64,000 nt of DNA, from assembly GCF_001683915.1 (NCBI RefSeq), contig NZ_LXTT01000026.1, forward strand, positions 1 to 64,000, in the 5' to 3' direction. A program made the position numbers and the translations under genes. The notes beneath the pieces were generated by a model that did no database searches, had not been told where the DNA came from, and worked only from the letters and a program-made list of their open reading frames with translations. Below, piece by piece: positions 9,040-16,760 of this stretch. This DNA comes from Allomuricauda sp. CP2A (GTDB taxonomy: Bacteria > Bacteroidota > Bacteroidia > Flavobacteriales > Flavobacteriaceae). The stretch's first letter is position 1, and each line of letters starts with the position of its first letter.

Positions 9040-9972
9040 ATGATTTCAAGCTTTTTCGGAAAAACAAAACCCATAAATTACATTGTCCTTGGCATTTTTT
9101 TGTTCCTTTTCCATTCCATCAACGTCTTTTTTGGTTTTGGAGAGCAAGATGTAGATCAGATTATACCATTTGAATTACTGGCTTTTGCGGTTTTACTGTT
9201 GGCCCTATTTATCATCAACCAAATTGTACGGACAGAGAAGGTAACGGACTTCAACTCCTACGCCATGCTGTTTTTTGTGCTGTTGTTGGTGGCCTTCTCC
9301 GAAACCTTGTTCAACAAAAATGTCATTTTCACCAACTTTTTTCTGTTGTTGGCCTTTTGGCGATTGTTGTCCGTTAAATCCATCCGATTTGTAAAACACA
9401 AGATTTTTGATGCTTCCCTTTTGATCGGTATTGCCAGTCTCTTTTATGATTGGTCGCTTGTTTATTTACTGCTTGTCTTTGCGGTCATCAACGTGTATGA
9501 CAGAAAGAACTATAAGAACTGGCTCGTCCCTTTCGTGGGCATTGCCACGGTCTTTATTATTGCATTCGCCACACTTAGGCTAACGGGGTCAACGGAATTT
9601 TTTGGCAATCACTATATATTTTCAACAGGATTTCGCACAATGGAAACCCTGGGCCAGGTCATCAACATAAAGGCAATGATCTTTATACTGCTCATATTGT
9701 TGATCATGGCTGGTGTTTTTGTGAGGGTCCGGAATATGGGGGGAGGCAAGTTGGTATTACTGCGAATTGTACTTTTTATTTTTATCCTTGGAGTGGCCCT
9801 AGCACTTTTCACCCCGGCAGGTTCTTCCCCGCTTCTGTTTACCTTTTTCCCGGCAGCGGTTTTTATGGCCAATTATCTGGAGGGGATTAAAAAGAACAAG
9901 TTGCAGGAATTGTTTTTGGGCCTTTGTATAGCAGTTCCGCTCCTGCTTTTTATCATAGAGGTCAATCAATAA
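9040..9972 (+). CDS. Polytopic membrane protein, DUF6427-like
   Basis: A 310-aa protein with about 10 hydrophobic helices starting at residue 13 (INYIVLGIFLFLFHSINVFF). A KSIRFVKHKIFDASLLIGIASLFY segment lies in the middle and a basic loop KNKL near the C-terminus. It resembles the flavobacterial family DUF6427, usually found with DUF6341 and DUF4254 genes. No catalytic motif is visible and its role is unknown; an envelope function is an inference from topology. The start ATG lies 39 bp from the divergent DUF6341 start, so the two share a promoter region. Confidence 0.75.
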   Translation: MISSFFGKTKPINYIVLGIFLFLFHSINVFFGFGEQDVDQIIPFELLAFAVLLLALFIINQIVRTEKVTDFNSYAMLFFVLLLVAFSETLFNKNVIFTNFFLLLAFWRLLSVKSIRFVKHKIFDASLLIGIASLFYDWSLVYLLLVFAVINVYDRKNYKNWLVPFVGIATVFIIAFATLRLTGSTEFFGNHYIFSTGFRTMETLGQVINIKAMIFILLILLIMAGVFVRVRNMGGGKLVLLRIVLFIFILGVALALFTPAGSSPLLFTFFPAAVFMANYLEGIKKNKLQELFLGLCIAVPLLLFIIEVNQ

Positions 9973-9984
9973 GCCATAAAGCAA

Positions 9985-9992
9985 TATCTTTG
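9985..9992 (+). promoter_or_regulatory. TAnnTTTG-type -7 element upstream of the DUF4254 gene
   Basis: TATCTTTG is an exact match to the Bacteroidota -7 element and ends 17 bp before the ATG at 10009, in the 36-bp gap after the DUF6427 gene. No convincing -33 TTG is visible, so a separate promoter here is plausible but not certain. Confidence 0.4.
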
Positions 9993-10008
9993 CCCAAAAT
10001 GTATAGCG

Positions 10009-10614
10009 ATGTTCAGCGAATTTGCCTTCAACATATTTCAAAAAAGTATAGACACCTACCACATCAAGGATGATGTGTACCAAGAATTTGTGAATCCCTA
10101 TCCGAAGGAAAAAGTGGAACATTTGCTCTACAGAAAAAATTGGATCGATACCGTTCAGTGGCATTATGAAGACATTATCCGTGACCCGGACATTGAGCCC
10201 GTGGCCGCACTGGACCTGAAACGAAAGATTGATGCCAGCAACCAGGACCGTACCGATTTGGTGGAATATATCGATAGCTATTTCTTGAACAAATACAAGT
10301 CCGTAGAGGTTAAGGACAATGCCACCATCAATACAGAAAGCCCAGCTTGGGCCATTGACCGACTTTCCATTTTGGCCCTGAAGATCTATCACATGCAGGA
10401 AGAGGTCAACCGTACCGATGCTTCACCAGAGCACATCAAAAAATGCAGTGAGAAGTTGGCCGTGCTTTTGGAGCAGAAAAAGGACCTGTCCATGGCCATA
10501 GATCAGTTGCTAGCCGATATTGAAGCCGGAAACAAGTACATGAAAGTCTACAAACAGATGAAAATGTACAACGACGACGAATTAAACCCGGTACTCCGTG
10601 AACAAAAAGGGTAA
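10009..10614 (+). CDS. DUF4254 domain protein
   Basis: A 201-aa soluble, mostly helical protein with a conserved-looking core: LLYRKNWIDTVQWHYEDIIRDP at about residues 45-65, LKRKIDASNQDRTDLVEYID at about 75-95, and WAIDRLSILALKIYHM near 120. These match what I know of DUF4254, a Bacteroidota family of unknown function commonly placed directly before a heptosyltransferase-like GT9 gene. Its last 17 bp overlap the GT9 start here, so the two are co-translated and may act together in envelope glycan assembly (inference from context only). Confidence 0.85.
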   Translation: MFSEFAFNIFQKSIDTYHIKDDVYQEFVNPYPKEKVEHLLYRKNWIDTVQWHYEDIIRDPDIEPVAALDLKRKIDASNQDRTDLVEYIDSYFLNKYKSVEVKDNATINTESPAWAIDRLSILALKIYHMQEEVNRTDASPEHIKKCSEKLAVLLEQKKDLSMAIDQLLADIEAGNKYMKVYKQMKMYNDDELNPVLREQKG

Positions 10615-11647
10615 ACCCACCCATATCCTTATCATTCGGTTCTCCGCCATGGGCGATGTGGCCATGACCGTTCCTGTGATTGGCACATTGATCAAAAAGT
10701 ATCCCGATGTACAGCTGACCGTACTCACCAAGAAACACTTTATCCCCATTTTTCATGGACTGGACAGGGTAACCGTGGTTGAGGCCGATGTAAAAAAAAG
10801 GCATAAAGGCCTTATGGGGCTTTGGCGGTTGTACCAAGAGTTGAAACCACTGCAATTTGATGCGGTAGCCGACCTCCACAATGTGTTGCGCAGCCGGGTG
10901 CTGAAGAAGTATTTTGCACTGGATAGGATTCCCTTTGTGCAAATTGATAAAGGACGAAGGGAGAAAAAGGCACTTACCCGTTCCAAGAACAAAAAGTTTC
11001 AACAGCTCAAGACCACCCACCAGCGTTATGCTGATGTTTTTGGGGAACTCGGTTTTCCGATTGATTTATCCCATACCAAACCCCTAGAACGAGTTGAACT
11101 TTCGGAAAAAGTGCTGGACTTGGTGCAGCAGGATACCAAAAAATGGGTAGGCATTGCTCCTTTTGCTGCCCACGAAGGTAAAATGTATCCGTTGGAATCC
11201 ATGGAAGCGGTGATCAAGACCCTGAACGATACCGATAAGTATAAAATATTGCTTTTTGGCGGCGGGGATAAGGAAGTGGAAGCGTTGGAGCGTCTTTCGA
11301 ATACCTATGAAAATGCTTTGTGCATGGCCGGAAAGCTAAATCTGGCCGAAGAACTGCAATTGATTTCCAACTTGGATGTGATGCTGTCCATGGACAGTGG
11401 CAATGCCCACTTGGCAGCCAATTACGGAATTCCGGTGGTAACGTTGTGGGGCGTTACCCATCCGTTTGCTGGGTTTTATCCGTTCCATCAACCTTCAGAA
11501 AATGCATTGCTGGCCAATCGGGAGGAGTATCCGCTGATACCCACATCAATCTATGGAAACAAGCTGCCCCCGGGATATGAATCAGCCATGAAGAGCATTC
11601 AACCCCAACACATCTTGGAGAAACTCACTGAAGTTTTAGACGGCTAG
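10598..11647 (+). CDS. Glycosyltransferase family 9 (heptosyltransferase-like)
   Basis: A 349-aa GT-B enzyme. The N-terminus HILIIRFSAMGDVAMTVPVI is the GT9 signature (RxSAMGD), and the C-terminal Rossmann domain carries VGIAPFAAHEGKMYP, ILLFGGGDKE, and DSGNAHLAANYGIPVVTLWGVTHP with the nucleotide-sugar-binding site. It should add a sugar to the LPS inner core at the inner membrane; the exact sugar is not known. The start is a GTG at 10598, inside the DUF4254 gene. Its stop overlaps the stop of the convergent TetR gene in a shared CTAG. Confidence 0.92.
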   Translation: MNKKGKPTHILIIRFSAMGDVAMTVPVIGTLIKKYPDVQLTVLTKKHFIPIFHGLDRVTVVEADVKKRHKGLMGLWRLYQELKPLQFDAVADLHNVLRSRVLKKYFALDRIPFVQIDKGRREKKALTRSKNKKFQQLKTTHQRYADVFGELGFPIDLSHTKPLERVELSEKVLDLVQQDTKKWVGIAPFAAHEGKMYPLESMEAVIKTLNDTDKYKILLFGGGDKEVEALERLSNTYENALCMAGKLNLAEELQLISNLDVMLSMDSGNAHLAANYGIPVVTLWGVTHPFAGFYPFHQPSENALLANREEYPLIPTSIYGNKLPPGYESAMKSIQPQHILEKLTEVLDG

Positions 11648-12258
11648 GCTGTTTGAGTTGCCGAAATCGACTTAAAGTATTGCTTTAATTGTTGGATGTA
11701 TTGGTATTTTAACTGGCGGTTACTACTGTCCGTCATTAAAGAGCGCATTCCCAAATACGAAGCGATGATATAGGTGGCCGTTCCCTCACAATCCACATGG
11801 CGGGCAATATGGCCATCCAATTTCCCTCTTTTCAATACAGCGACCAGGTTGACCTCCCAAACACTGATAATGTTTTTAAGGTAGCCGCAGATTTCTTCGT
11901 TGCGCTTATTGAATTCGGTCAAGAAATCGTTGAGCATAAAACCGTAGGCCATTTCATTCTTCTTGCCGGGCTCCAAGGCGTTTTCCAAGCTTTCGATGAT
12001 TACGGGCAGGGGATTCTCATCCGTGTCCAGTGGCTCAATCAAAAGTGCGTAGACTTTTTGCACAATAAGGTTCTGCACAATATTGATAAAGTAGTCTTCC
12101 TTGGATTTAAAGTGATGGTAAAAGGCACCTTTGGATAGGGACAGTTCGGTGAGGATATCATCCAAACTGGTGTTGTAATAGCCTTTTTCACTGAAGATTT
12201 CGAGGCCTTTCCCGCACAAGCGGTGCATGGTCTCCCTTCGTTTGAGGGTCATTTCCAT
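11644..12258 (-). CDS. TetR/AcrR family transcriptional regulator
   Basis: A 204-aa protein with an N-terminal TetR DNA-binding domain: ILTELSLSKGAFYHHFKSKEDYF (about residues 32-55) is the helix-turn-helix plus the following helix. The C-terminal ligand/dimer domain is mostly helical and not diagnostic. TetR proteins normally repress genes carrying a 15-20 bp palindrome. An ACCGAC-6-GTCGGT palindrome lies 139 bp upstream of this start, and similar sites recur near the arsenosugar operon, so autoregulation and a local regulon are plausible (inference). The ligand is unknown. Its stop overlaps that of the convergent GT9 gene. Confidence 0.92.
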   Translation of the reverse strand: MEMTLKRRETMHRLCGKGLEIFSEKGYYNTSLDDILTELSLSKGAFYHHFKSKEDYFINIVQNLIVQKVYALLIEPLDTDENPLPVIIESLENALEPGKKNEMAYGFMLNDFLTEFNKRNEEICGYLKNIISVWEVNLVAVLKRGKLDGHIARHVDCEGTATYIIASYLGMRSLMTDSSNRQLKYQYIQQLKQYFKSISATQTA

Positions 12259-12396
12259 AAGATTTGGGTTTAGACTGTTGGGTCTGTAACAAAGATTGAT
12301 CGGAAAAGGGCCAAACCAAAGAATTCAAGATGTACTTCCCTATAAAATCGGTAAAGTGTTTAAAAATCGGTGAACCGCCAAAATCACAAAATCCAA

Positions 12397-12414
12397 ACCG
12401 ACTCGTGGGTCGGT
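12397..12414. promoter_or_regulatory. TetR-operator-like palindrome P1
   Basis: ACCGAC-TCGTGG-GTCGGT: two perfect 6-bp half sites separated by 6 bp, the form typical of TetR/QacR operators. It lies 139 bp upstream of the TetR gene and begins the repeated leader in front of the FISUMP gene. Confidence 0.65.
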
Positions 12415-12499
12415 CAAACGATAGGATGGACTCGTCAAAAGGAGAGGGCAGGGCGTAAATTGTGGATGGATTTTTAAGCTAAAAATCGTTAACTTCACT

Positions 12500-12519
12500 C
12501 CTGTCTGCCGACAGGCAGG
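12500..12519. repeat. 20-bp palindromic repeat (copy identical at 58747)
   Basis: CCTGTCTGCCGACAGGCAGG, a nested palindrome whose exact 20-bp sequence recurs at 58747-58766. Diverged relatives are at 13971-13990 and 18966-18985. Confidence 0.75.
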
Positions 12520-12606
12520 TACCTGTGCTGAACGCAGTTGAAGTATTAAAAACGAATCATATCTTTAAACGTTAGCGGTCATATAGACCAAAAAAATCTG
12601 AAATAA

Positions 12607-13719
12607 ATGAAAAAATATCTCTCCAAAATAATTTTCCTGCAAGTCCTCTTCACATATATGATTTCTTGTTCCGATGAACAAAGCGAAAATCAAGACATAC
12701 CGCTCACTGCAGAATTCGAAACTTTTGACAACATATGTTCCGAAGGAAACGATGGAAGAATCTCTATTTCGGTAATAGGCGGAGAACCTCCATACAGTTA
12801 TTCATGGTCTAATGGTGAAATAACAGAAGACATATCGCAACTTAAAGCAGGTAGTTATTCGGTAACCATCTTGGATTCAGCAGGTGAAACTGAAGTATTG
12901 GGAGAAATACAAATATTCGATATTAATGATGAAATATCTATTGAGGAAAACATTACACATATTGATGAAAACGAAAATGCAGCGACCATTAATATTTCCA
13001 TATCTGGAGGATCACCTCCTTATTCCTATCTGTGGTCAAATGGTTCAACGTCCAAAGATCTTAGTGATATTTTGGAAGATGGGATTTACGAAATAATGGT
13101 AACAGACGACAATGGATGCAAAAAAAGTAAAAGCATGCGAGTTTATAAAACCATTCTAGATATTGATGGTAATACTTATCGAGTTGCGACTTTTGGTTCC
13201 CAGACTTGGATGGTCGATAATTTAAAGGTAACCAGATTCAATGATGGAACAATGATACCTCTCGTCACTATCGAAAATGAATGGGTGAATGCTGGAGACA
13301 CGGCCCCGTTCACTGAAGCTTATACTTGGTATGAGTACAATTATGAAACTTATGGTGCATTTTATGGTGCATTATATAATTTCTACACTGTTAATAAAAA
13401 CAACTTGTGCCCCTCGGGTTGGCGAATACCGAATACATCAGATTGGTTCAACTTAATAGATTTCGCTGGAGATAGTCAATCCCAAGCTGAGAATCTTCTA
13501 GAAGAAAGCTTTGGTTTTCTTCCTGTTAAAGGAGGGTATTTGTTAAACTATGATGGTAGTGCCACCTTTTCAAATATTAATAATAGAGGATATTGGTGGT
13601 CAAGCGAAAGTTATTCAGGCGGTGAAGCTTGGTCAATGCACATTCCTGGGGTAAGTGACGGATTGGTTTGGATAAATGGCAAAGGAGATGGCTTGTGTGT
13701 TCGATGTATTAAAGAGTGA
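12607..13719 (+). CDS. Lipoprotein with two SprB-type repeats and a FISUMP domain
   Basis: A 370-aa exported protein. Residues 1-21 form a lipoprotein signal ending in YMISC. Two SprB-like repeats follow (about 35-95 and 115-175), each with GGxPPYSYxWSNG and a terminal VTDDNGC or equivalent. The C-terminal domain (about 185-370) has GSQTWMVDNL, NNLCPSGWRIP, WWSSES and the final LCVRCIKE of the Fibrobacter succinogenes major paralogous (FISUMP) domain. It is probably surface-exposed and may bind glycans or other cells, but no activity is known. It lies alone between a repeated leader and a hairpin-rich trailer, and its codons are more AT-rich than the core genes, so it looks like acquired cassette cargo. 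Confidence 0.85.
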   Translation: MKKYLSKIIFLQVLFTYMISCSDEQSENQDIPLTAEFETFDNICSEGNDGRISISVIGGEPPYSYSWSNGEITEDISQLKAGSYSVTILDSAGETEVLGEIQIFDINDEISIEENITHIDENENAATINISISGGSPPYSYLWSNGSTSKDLSDILEDGIYEIMVTDDNGCKKSKSMRVYKTILDIDGNTYRVATFGSQTWMVDNLKVTRFNDGTMIPLVTIENEWVNAGDTAPFTEAYTWYEYNYETYGAFYGALYNFYTVNKNNLCPSGWRIPNTSDWFNLIDFAGDSQSQAENLLEESFGFLPVKGGYLLNYDGSATFSNINNRGYWWSSESYSGGEAWSMHIPGVSDGLVWINGKGDGLCVRCIKE

Positions 13720-13735
13720 AAATGTTAAAATACAA

Positions 13736-13854
13736 CCGCTAACGATGGCTATAAATAATTGCTTGTTCTGGTCTACTTCTGAAAATCCTAGCGGATTTTC
13801 AGTTTGGTGTTTACTTGCAAAGTTAAGTGCTAACCCGCGCAACTACTCATAGCC
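13736..13854. repeat. Hairpin-rich trailer of the FISUMP cassette (attC-like fold)
   Basis: Part of the 324-bp gap 13720-14043. It opens with CCGCTAACG (13736-13744), the exact inverse of CGTTAGCGG at 12570-12578 before the gene. Imperfect 16-bp arms at 13747-13762 and 13839-13854 match 13 of 16, and the three differences become G-T pairs on the bottom strand. Inside is a perfect 10-bp stem, CTGAAAATCC/GGATTTTCAG, at 13779-13802. The canonical integron 7-bp core is not matched. Confidence 0.55.
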
Positions 13855-13895
13855 GAGACCGACAAGTGAAATCACTCAAACCTAATCTAAAAAAT

Positions 13896-13945
13896 CAAGC
13901 CACCGTCCCCTTGGCAACCACTTCTTGCCCATGTACCCGGATCAT
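13896..13945 (-). pseudogene. arsS 3'-end remnant T1
   Basis: About 50 bp resembling the last codons of arsS (22552 onward): on the minus strand TGCCAAGGGGACGGTGGCTTGA aligns with the arsS end TGTCAGGGGACGGTGGCATAG, with one base inserted. Upstream codons are mostly lost. It is the shortest and most decayed of the three copies. Confidence 0.6.
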
Positions 13946-13990
13946 TAAGCCAAAAAACGTTAACTTAACTCCTGTTTGCCGATAGGCAGG
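13945..13990. repeat. Partial leader repeat copy 3
   Basis: TTAAGC, then CGTTAACTTAACTCCTGT and a GCCGATAGGCAGG palindrome, match 12474-12519 with a few changes. It directly follows arsS remnant T1 and precedes the pectate-lyase-like gene. The remaining 13991-14043 shows no clear element. Confidence 0.6.
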
Positions 13991-14043
13991 TAAATAGTTT
14001 AACGACCTGTTCTTCAAGAATGGAGAACCCGAAATAAAAACAG

Positions 14044-15681
14044 ATGAACCTCAAGATCAATTCGCTGCAACTAATTGTCTTGGTACTTATAGCTTTTCAA
14101 ACAAAAGCCCAAGATTTAGTACCACCAACCTCAAAAATATACCCCGGACCCAACGGAAAACTTGTCTACGTAAAAGATGATAAGGGAAATCAAATTCCAG
14201 ATTTTTCCAATGCCGGGTATAAAGGCGGAGGAGAGGCACTCCCCTATGTGCCCGTAAAGGAAACAGTGTGGCCCGTACTTGGGGATAATTCCGGCAGCAT
14301 CCAGGCTGCCATAGACAGGGTGTCGGCCCTGCCTTTGGATGAAAATGGATTCAGAGGCGCTGTACTCTTAAAAATGGGATTTTATCAGATGGATAAAGAA
14401 ATTTACATCCGAAAATCCGGTGTAGTCTTAAGAGGCGAAGGCCAAAGTGATATTGGCACCATTCTTTACGGCAAGATTCCTACACCACCAGAAGGTAATG
14501 GCAGAAGATTTTGGAGACCTGCTCTTATCAAGATAGAGGGAGAAGAAGGCATCAGCTTGATTGAAGATTCAAAAACGACCCTAACGGACGATTATGTGGC
14601 TGTAGGGGCCACTACGTTCCAGGTGAAATCAGCTAAAGGTTTCAAAGTTGGCGACCAAGTATCCATCAAAAGAATTGGGAATGAAGAATGGATTGAAGAA
14701 ATTGGACTGGATAGCGCAACTGTTGGCAGAAATCGGTGGAAACCCTTTGACATCACCTTCGACCGCATCATTAAAAACATCAGTGGAAATACCATTACGG
14801 TTGATGCCCCTATTTTCACCGCAATTGAAAGTCAATGGGGTGGTGGTGAAGTAACCAAATACACGGACAACAGAATAGAAAATGTAGGGGTGGAAAACCT
14901 AAGAGGAATATCGGAATACGATCCTTCTGTGCGCCAAACTGCTTATGGGAACATGGACCGTGATGACCTTGGTGAAGAGCACCGATACCATGGAGAGGAG
15001 TATTTTTCGGATGAGAAACATTATTCAAACTTCATCAATCTCACCAATGCAAAAAATGCCTGGGTGCGAAATATGACCGCTTTACATTTTGCCAACAGTG
15101 TGGTTCAGGCCAATGCCGGCACCAAATGGATCACCGTTCAGGATTGTACGTCTCTGGAGCCCGTTTCCCAACGATGGGGAGGCAGAAGATTTACTTTCCA
15201 AATGAACGGTCAATTTTGCCTGGTACAACGATGTGTTTCCCAAAAAGGGCGTCACTCCTTTGTGCTTCAGGGGTCGGAAGCAAGTGGAAATGTGTATTTG
15301 GAATGCACCGCCATAAATCCGTATTCTTCAAGTGAGCCACACAACCGCTGGGTAAATGGAGTTTTATACGATAATGTAAAAGCTCCGCTCACGGCCCGGT
15401 TTTGGGATTATATTATTGGCTGGGCCGGAGCCAATATTGTTTTCTGGAACTGTGAGGGCGACTACCTCATTCAAAGTCCGCCGACTGCTGAAAACTACTC
15501 ATTCGGTCATATTGGGGTAAATGCAGTGGTCTATAATGCAGCACTACAAGATGTAACCAAGCCCAATGGCTTTGTGGAATCTACCGATAAGCACGTTACG
15601 CCAAAGAGTCTTTACCTGACCCAACTCAAAGAAAGACTTGGGGAACAAGCGGTATTGAATACCATGAAGACCGGTTATTGA
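14044..15681 (+). CDS. Secreted right-handed beta-helix protein (pectate-lyase-superfamily-like)
   Basis: A 545-aa protein with a signal peptide (residues 1-22, ending QTKA) and a parallel beta-helix layout. SIQAAIDRVSALP at about residue 85 is the start typical of the pectate lyase superfamily/GH28-related fold; VVLRGEGQSDIGTILYG (about 130), then NAKNAWVRNMTALHF, WITVQDCTSLEPV and VQRCVSQKGRHSFVLQG read as successive coils. It probably acts on, or binds, a polysaccharide outside the cytoplasmic membrane; substrate and catalytic residues are not clear, so lyase, epimerase or binding protein all remain possible. It converges on the SMP-30 gene at 15755 across a strong terminator. Confidence 0.75.
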   Translation: MNLKINSLQLIVLVLIAFQTKAQDLVPPTSKIYPGPNGKLVYVKDDKGNQIPDFSNAGYKGGGEALPYVPVKETVWPVLGDNSGSIQAAIDRVSALPLDENGFRGAVLLKMGFYQMDKEIYIRKSGVVLRGEGQSDIGTILYGKIPTPPEGNGRRFWRPALIKIEGEEGISLIEDSKTTLTDDYVAVGATTFQVKSAKGFKVGDQVSIKRIGNEEWIEEIGLDSATVGRNRWKPFDITFDRIIKNISGNTITVDAPIFTAIESQWGGGEVTKYTDNRIENVGVENLRGISEYDPSVRQTAYGNMDRDDLGEEHRYHGEEYFSDEKHYSNFINLTNAKNAWVRNMTALHFANSVVQANAGTKWITVQDCTSLEPVSQRWGGRRFTFQMNGQFCLVQRCVSQKGRHSFVLQGSEASGNVYLECTAINPYSSSEPHNRWVNGVLYDNVKAPLTARFWDYIIGWAGANIVFWNCEGDYLIQSPPTAENYSFGHIGVNAVVYNAALQDVTKPNGFVESTDKHVTPKSLYLTQLKERLGEQAVLNTMKTGY

Positions 15682-15698
15682 TTTGAATTACTCCTAGT

Positions 15699-15734
15699 AA
15701 AAAAAACCTCCAAGATTTTCTTGGAGGTTTTTTT
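15699..15734. terminator. Bidirectional terminator between convergent genes
   Basis: A 15-bp perfect stem (15701-15715 with 15719-15733; core CCTCCAAGA/TCTTGGAGG) with a 3-nt loop and A/T tracts on both sides. It serves both the gene ending at 15681 and the one ending at 15755. Confidence 0.92.
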
Positions 15735-15754
15735 ATTTCGTTTTGTAAAACTGC

Positions 15755-16744
15755 TTATCTCATCTCCACTCGGAGAAGCTTATCGGTAGCGGTTATGTAA
15801 AGCGTTTTTTCGTCAGGAGAAAGCGCCACATTTGCAGCTGTAAGTCCATTGACTTTTATCTTACCGATCAATTTCCCTTTTTTGGTAAAAATCCACACGC
15901 CACCAGGACCTGTAGCAAACACATTTTCTTTCTTGTCGATTTTTAACCCATCGCAGCCACCGGGAGCTTTTATATCCCCTGGAGACGCAAATACTTTTCC
16001 ATTTGATACACTTCCGTCAGAAGCAATATCATACGAATACCATCCTCTTTTTGGTCCCGCGGTATTTGAAACCAATAAGGTTTTTCCATCAGGGAATATG
16101 GAGATTCCATTTGGAGTTGACAATGAATCGATCAACACGGTAAGCTCACCAGATTTACTCAATTTGTAAACTCCCTGAAATTCCAATTCCTTCTTTGGGT
16201 CACTTGGACCATTCTCAAAACCGTAGGCCGGATCTGTGAAATACAAATCACCAGCTTCGGTAAGGAAAAGGTCATTGGGGCTGTTCAATCCTTTGCCTTC
16301 ATACGCTCCAATTACCGTGGTGAATTTGGCTTCAGGGGCATCCAAGGGTGCATCAAGCTCAGCTATTCTTCGATCGCCATGCTGACAAATCCATAAGTTG
16401 CCCTTGTGGTTTAAGATCATGCCATTTGGTCCCATAAAACCCCCTCTTGGAGCTGGGTCTGTATAGCCTCCCGGTTTTACAAAAACAGAGGCTCCATCCT
16501 TCTCGGTCCATTGGTAGATGGTATTTGCCGGTACGTCAGAAAACAAAAGCATTTTTTTGTCCGCTACCCAGAGCGGTCCTTCCGTAAACTGAAATCCATC
16601 AGCGATGACCTCGATTTCGGCGTCCTTTTTTACAATTTTCGCCAGTTCATCGGAAACTACTTCGATTTCGCCCACTTCTTGAGCGAATCCATGGTAGCCG
16701 ATGCTTAAGGAAAGAATTCCTGCAATCAAAAAATTTCTATTCAT
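15755..16744 (-). CDS. Exported SMP-30/gluconolactonase-type beta-propeller protein
   Basis: A 329-aa protein with a signal peptide (residues 1-21, ending GFAQ) and an SMP-30/gluconolactonase propeller. Family motifs are FTEGPLWV (about 50), MGPNGMILNHKGNLWICQHGDRR (about 105-130), GLNSPNDLFLTEAGDLYFTDPAYG (about 150-175, metal-binding Asn/Asp) and TPNGISIFPDGKTLLVSNT. Such proteins usually hydrolyse sugar lactones with a bound divalent cation; this copy should act in the periplasm or outside. It lies 16 bp downstream of the bicupin-SMP-30 gene, so the two form an operon. Confidence 0.88.
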   Translation of the reverse strand: MNRNFLIAGILSLSIGYHGFAQEVGEIEVVSDELAKIVKKDAEIEVIADGFQFTEGPLWVADKKMLLFSDVPANTIYQWTEKDGASVFVKPGGYTDPAPRGGFMGPNGMILNHKGNLWICQHGDRRIAELDAPLDAPEAKFTTVIGAYEGKGLNSPNDLFLTEAGDLYFTDPAYGFENGPSDPKKELEFQGVYKLSKSGELTVLIDSLSTPNGISIFPDGKTLLVSNTAGPKRGWYSYDIASDGSVSNGKVFASPGDIKAPGGCDGLKIDKKENVFATGPGGVWIFTKKGKLIGKIKVNGLTAANVALSPDEKTLYITATDKLLRVEMR

Positions 16745-16760
16745 GGTTTTGAGATTGTTC

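Larger units (their letters stand above)
12397..12578. repeat. Leader repeat copy 1 (cassette-type upstream flank)
   Basis: Most of the 348-bp gap between tetR and the FISUMP gene is this segment. It is homologous to 18863-19080: both have GGGTCGGTCAAACGATAGG, a GCTAAAAAT stretch, a CTGTCTGCCGACAG palindrome, a TGTGCTGAAC stretch, and GAATCATA followed by CTT and AACGTT. A promoter-like TATCTTTA (12560-12567) sits directly before the AACGTT at 12568-12573. The remaining 12259-12396 shows nothing recognisable. Confidence 0.7.
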
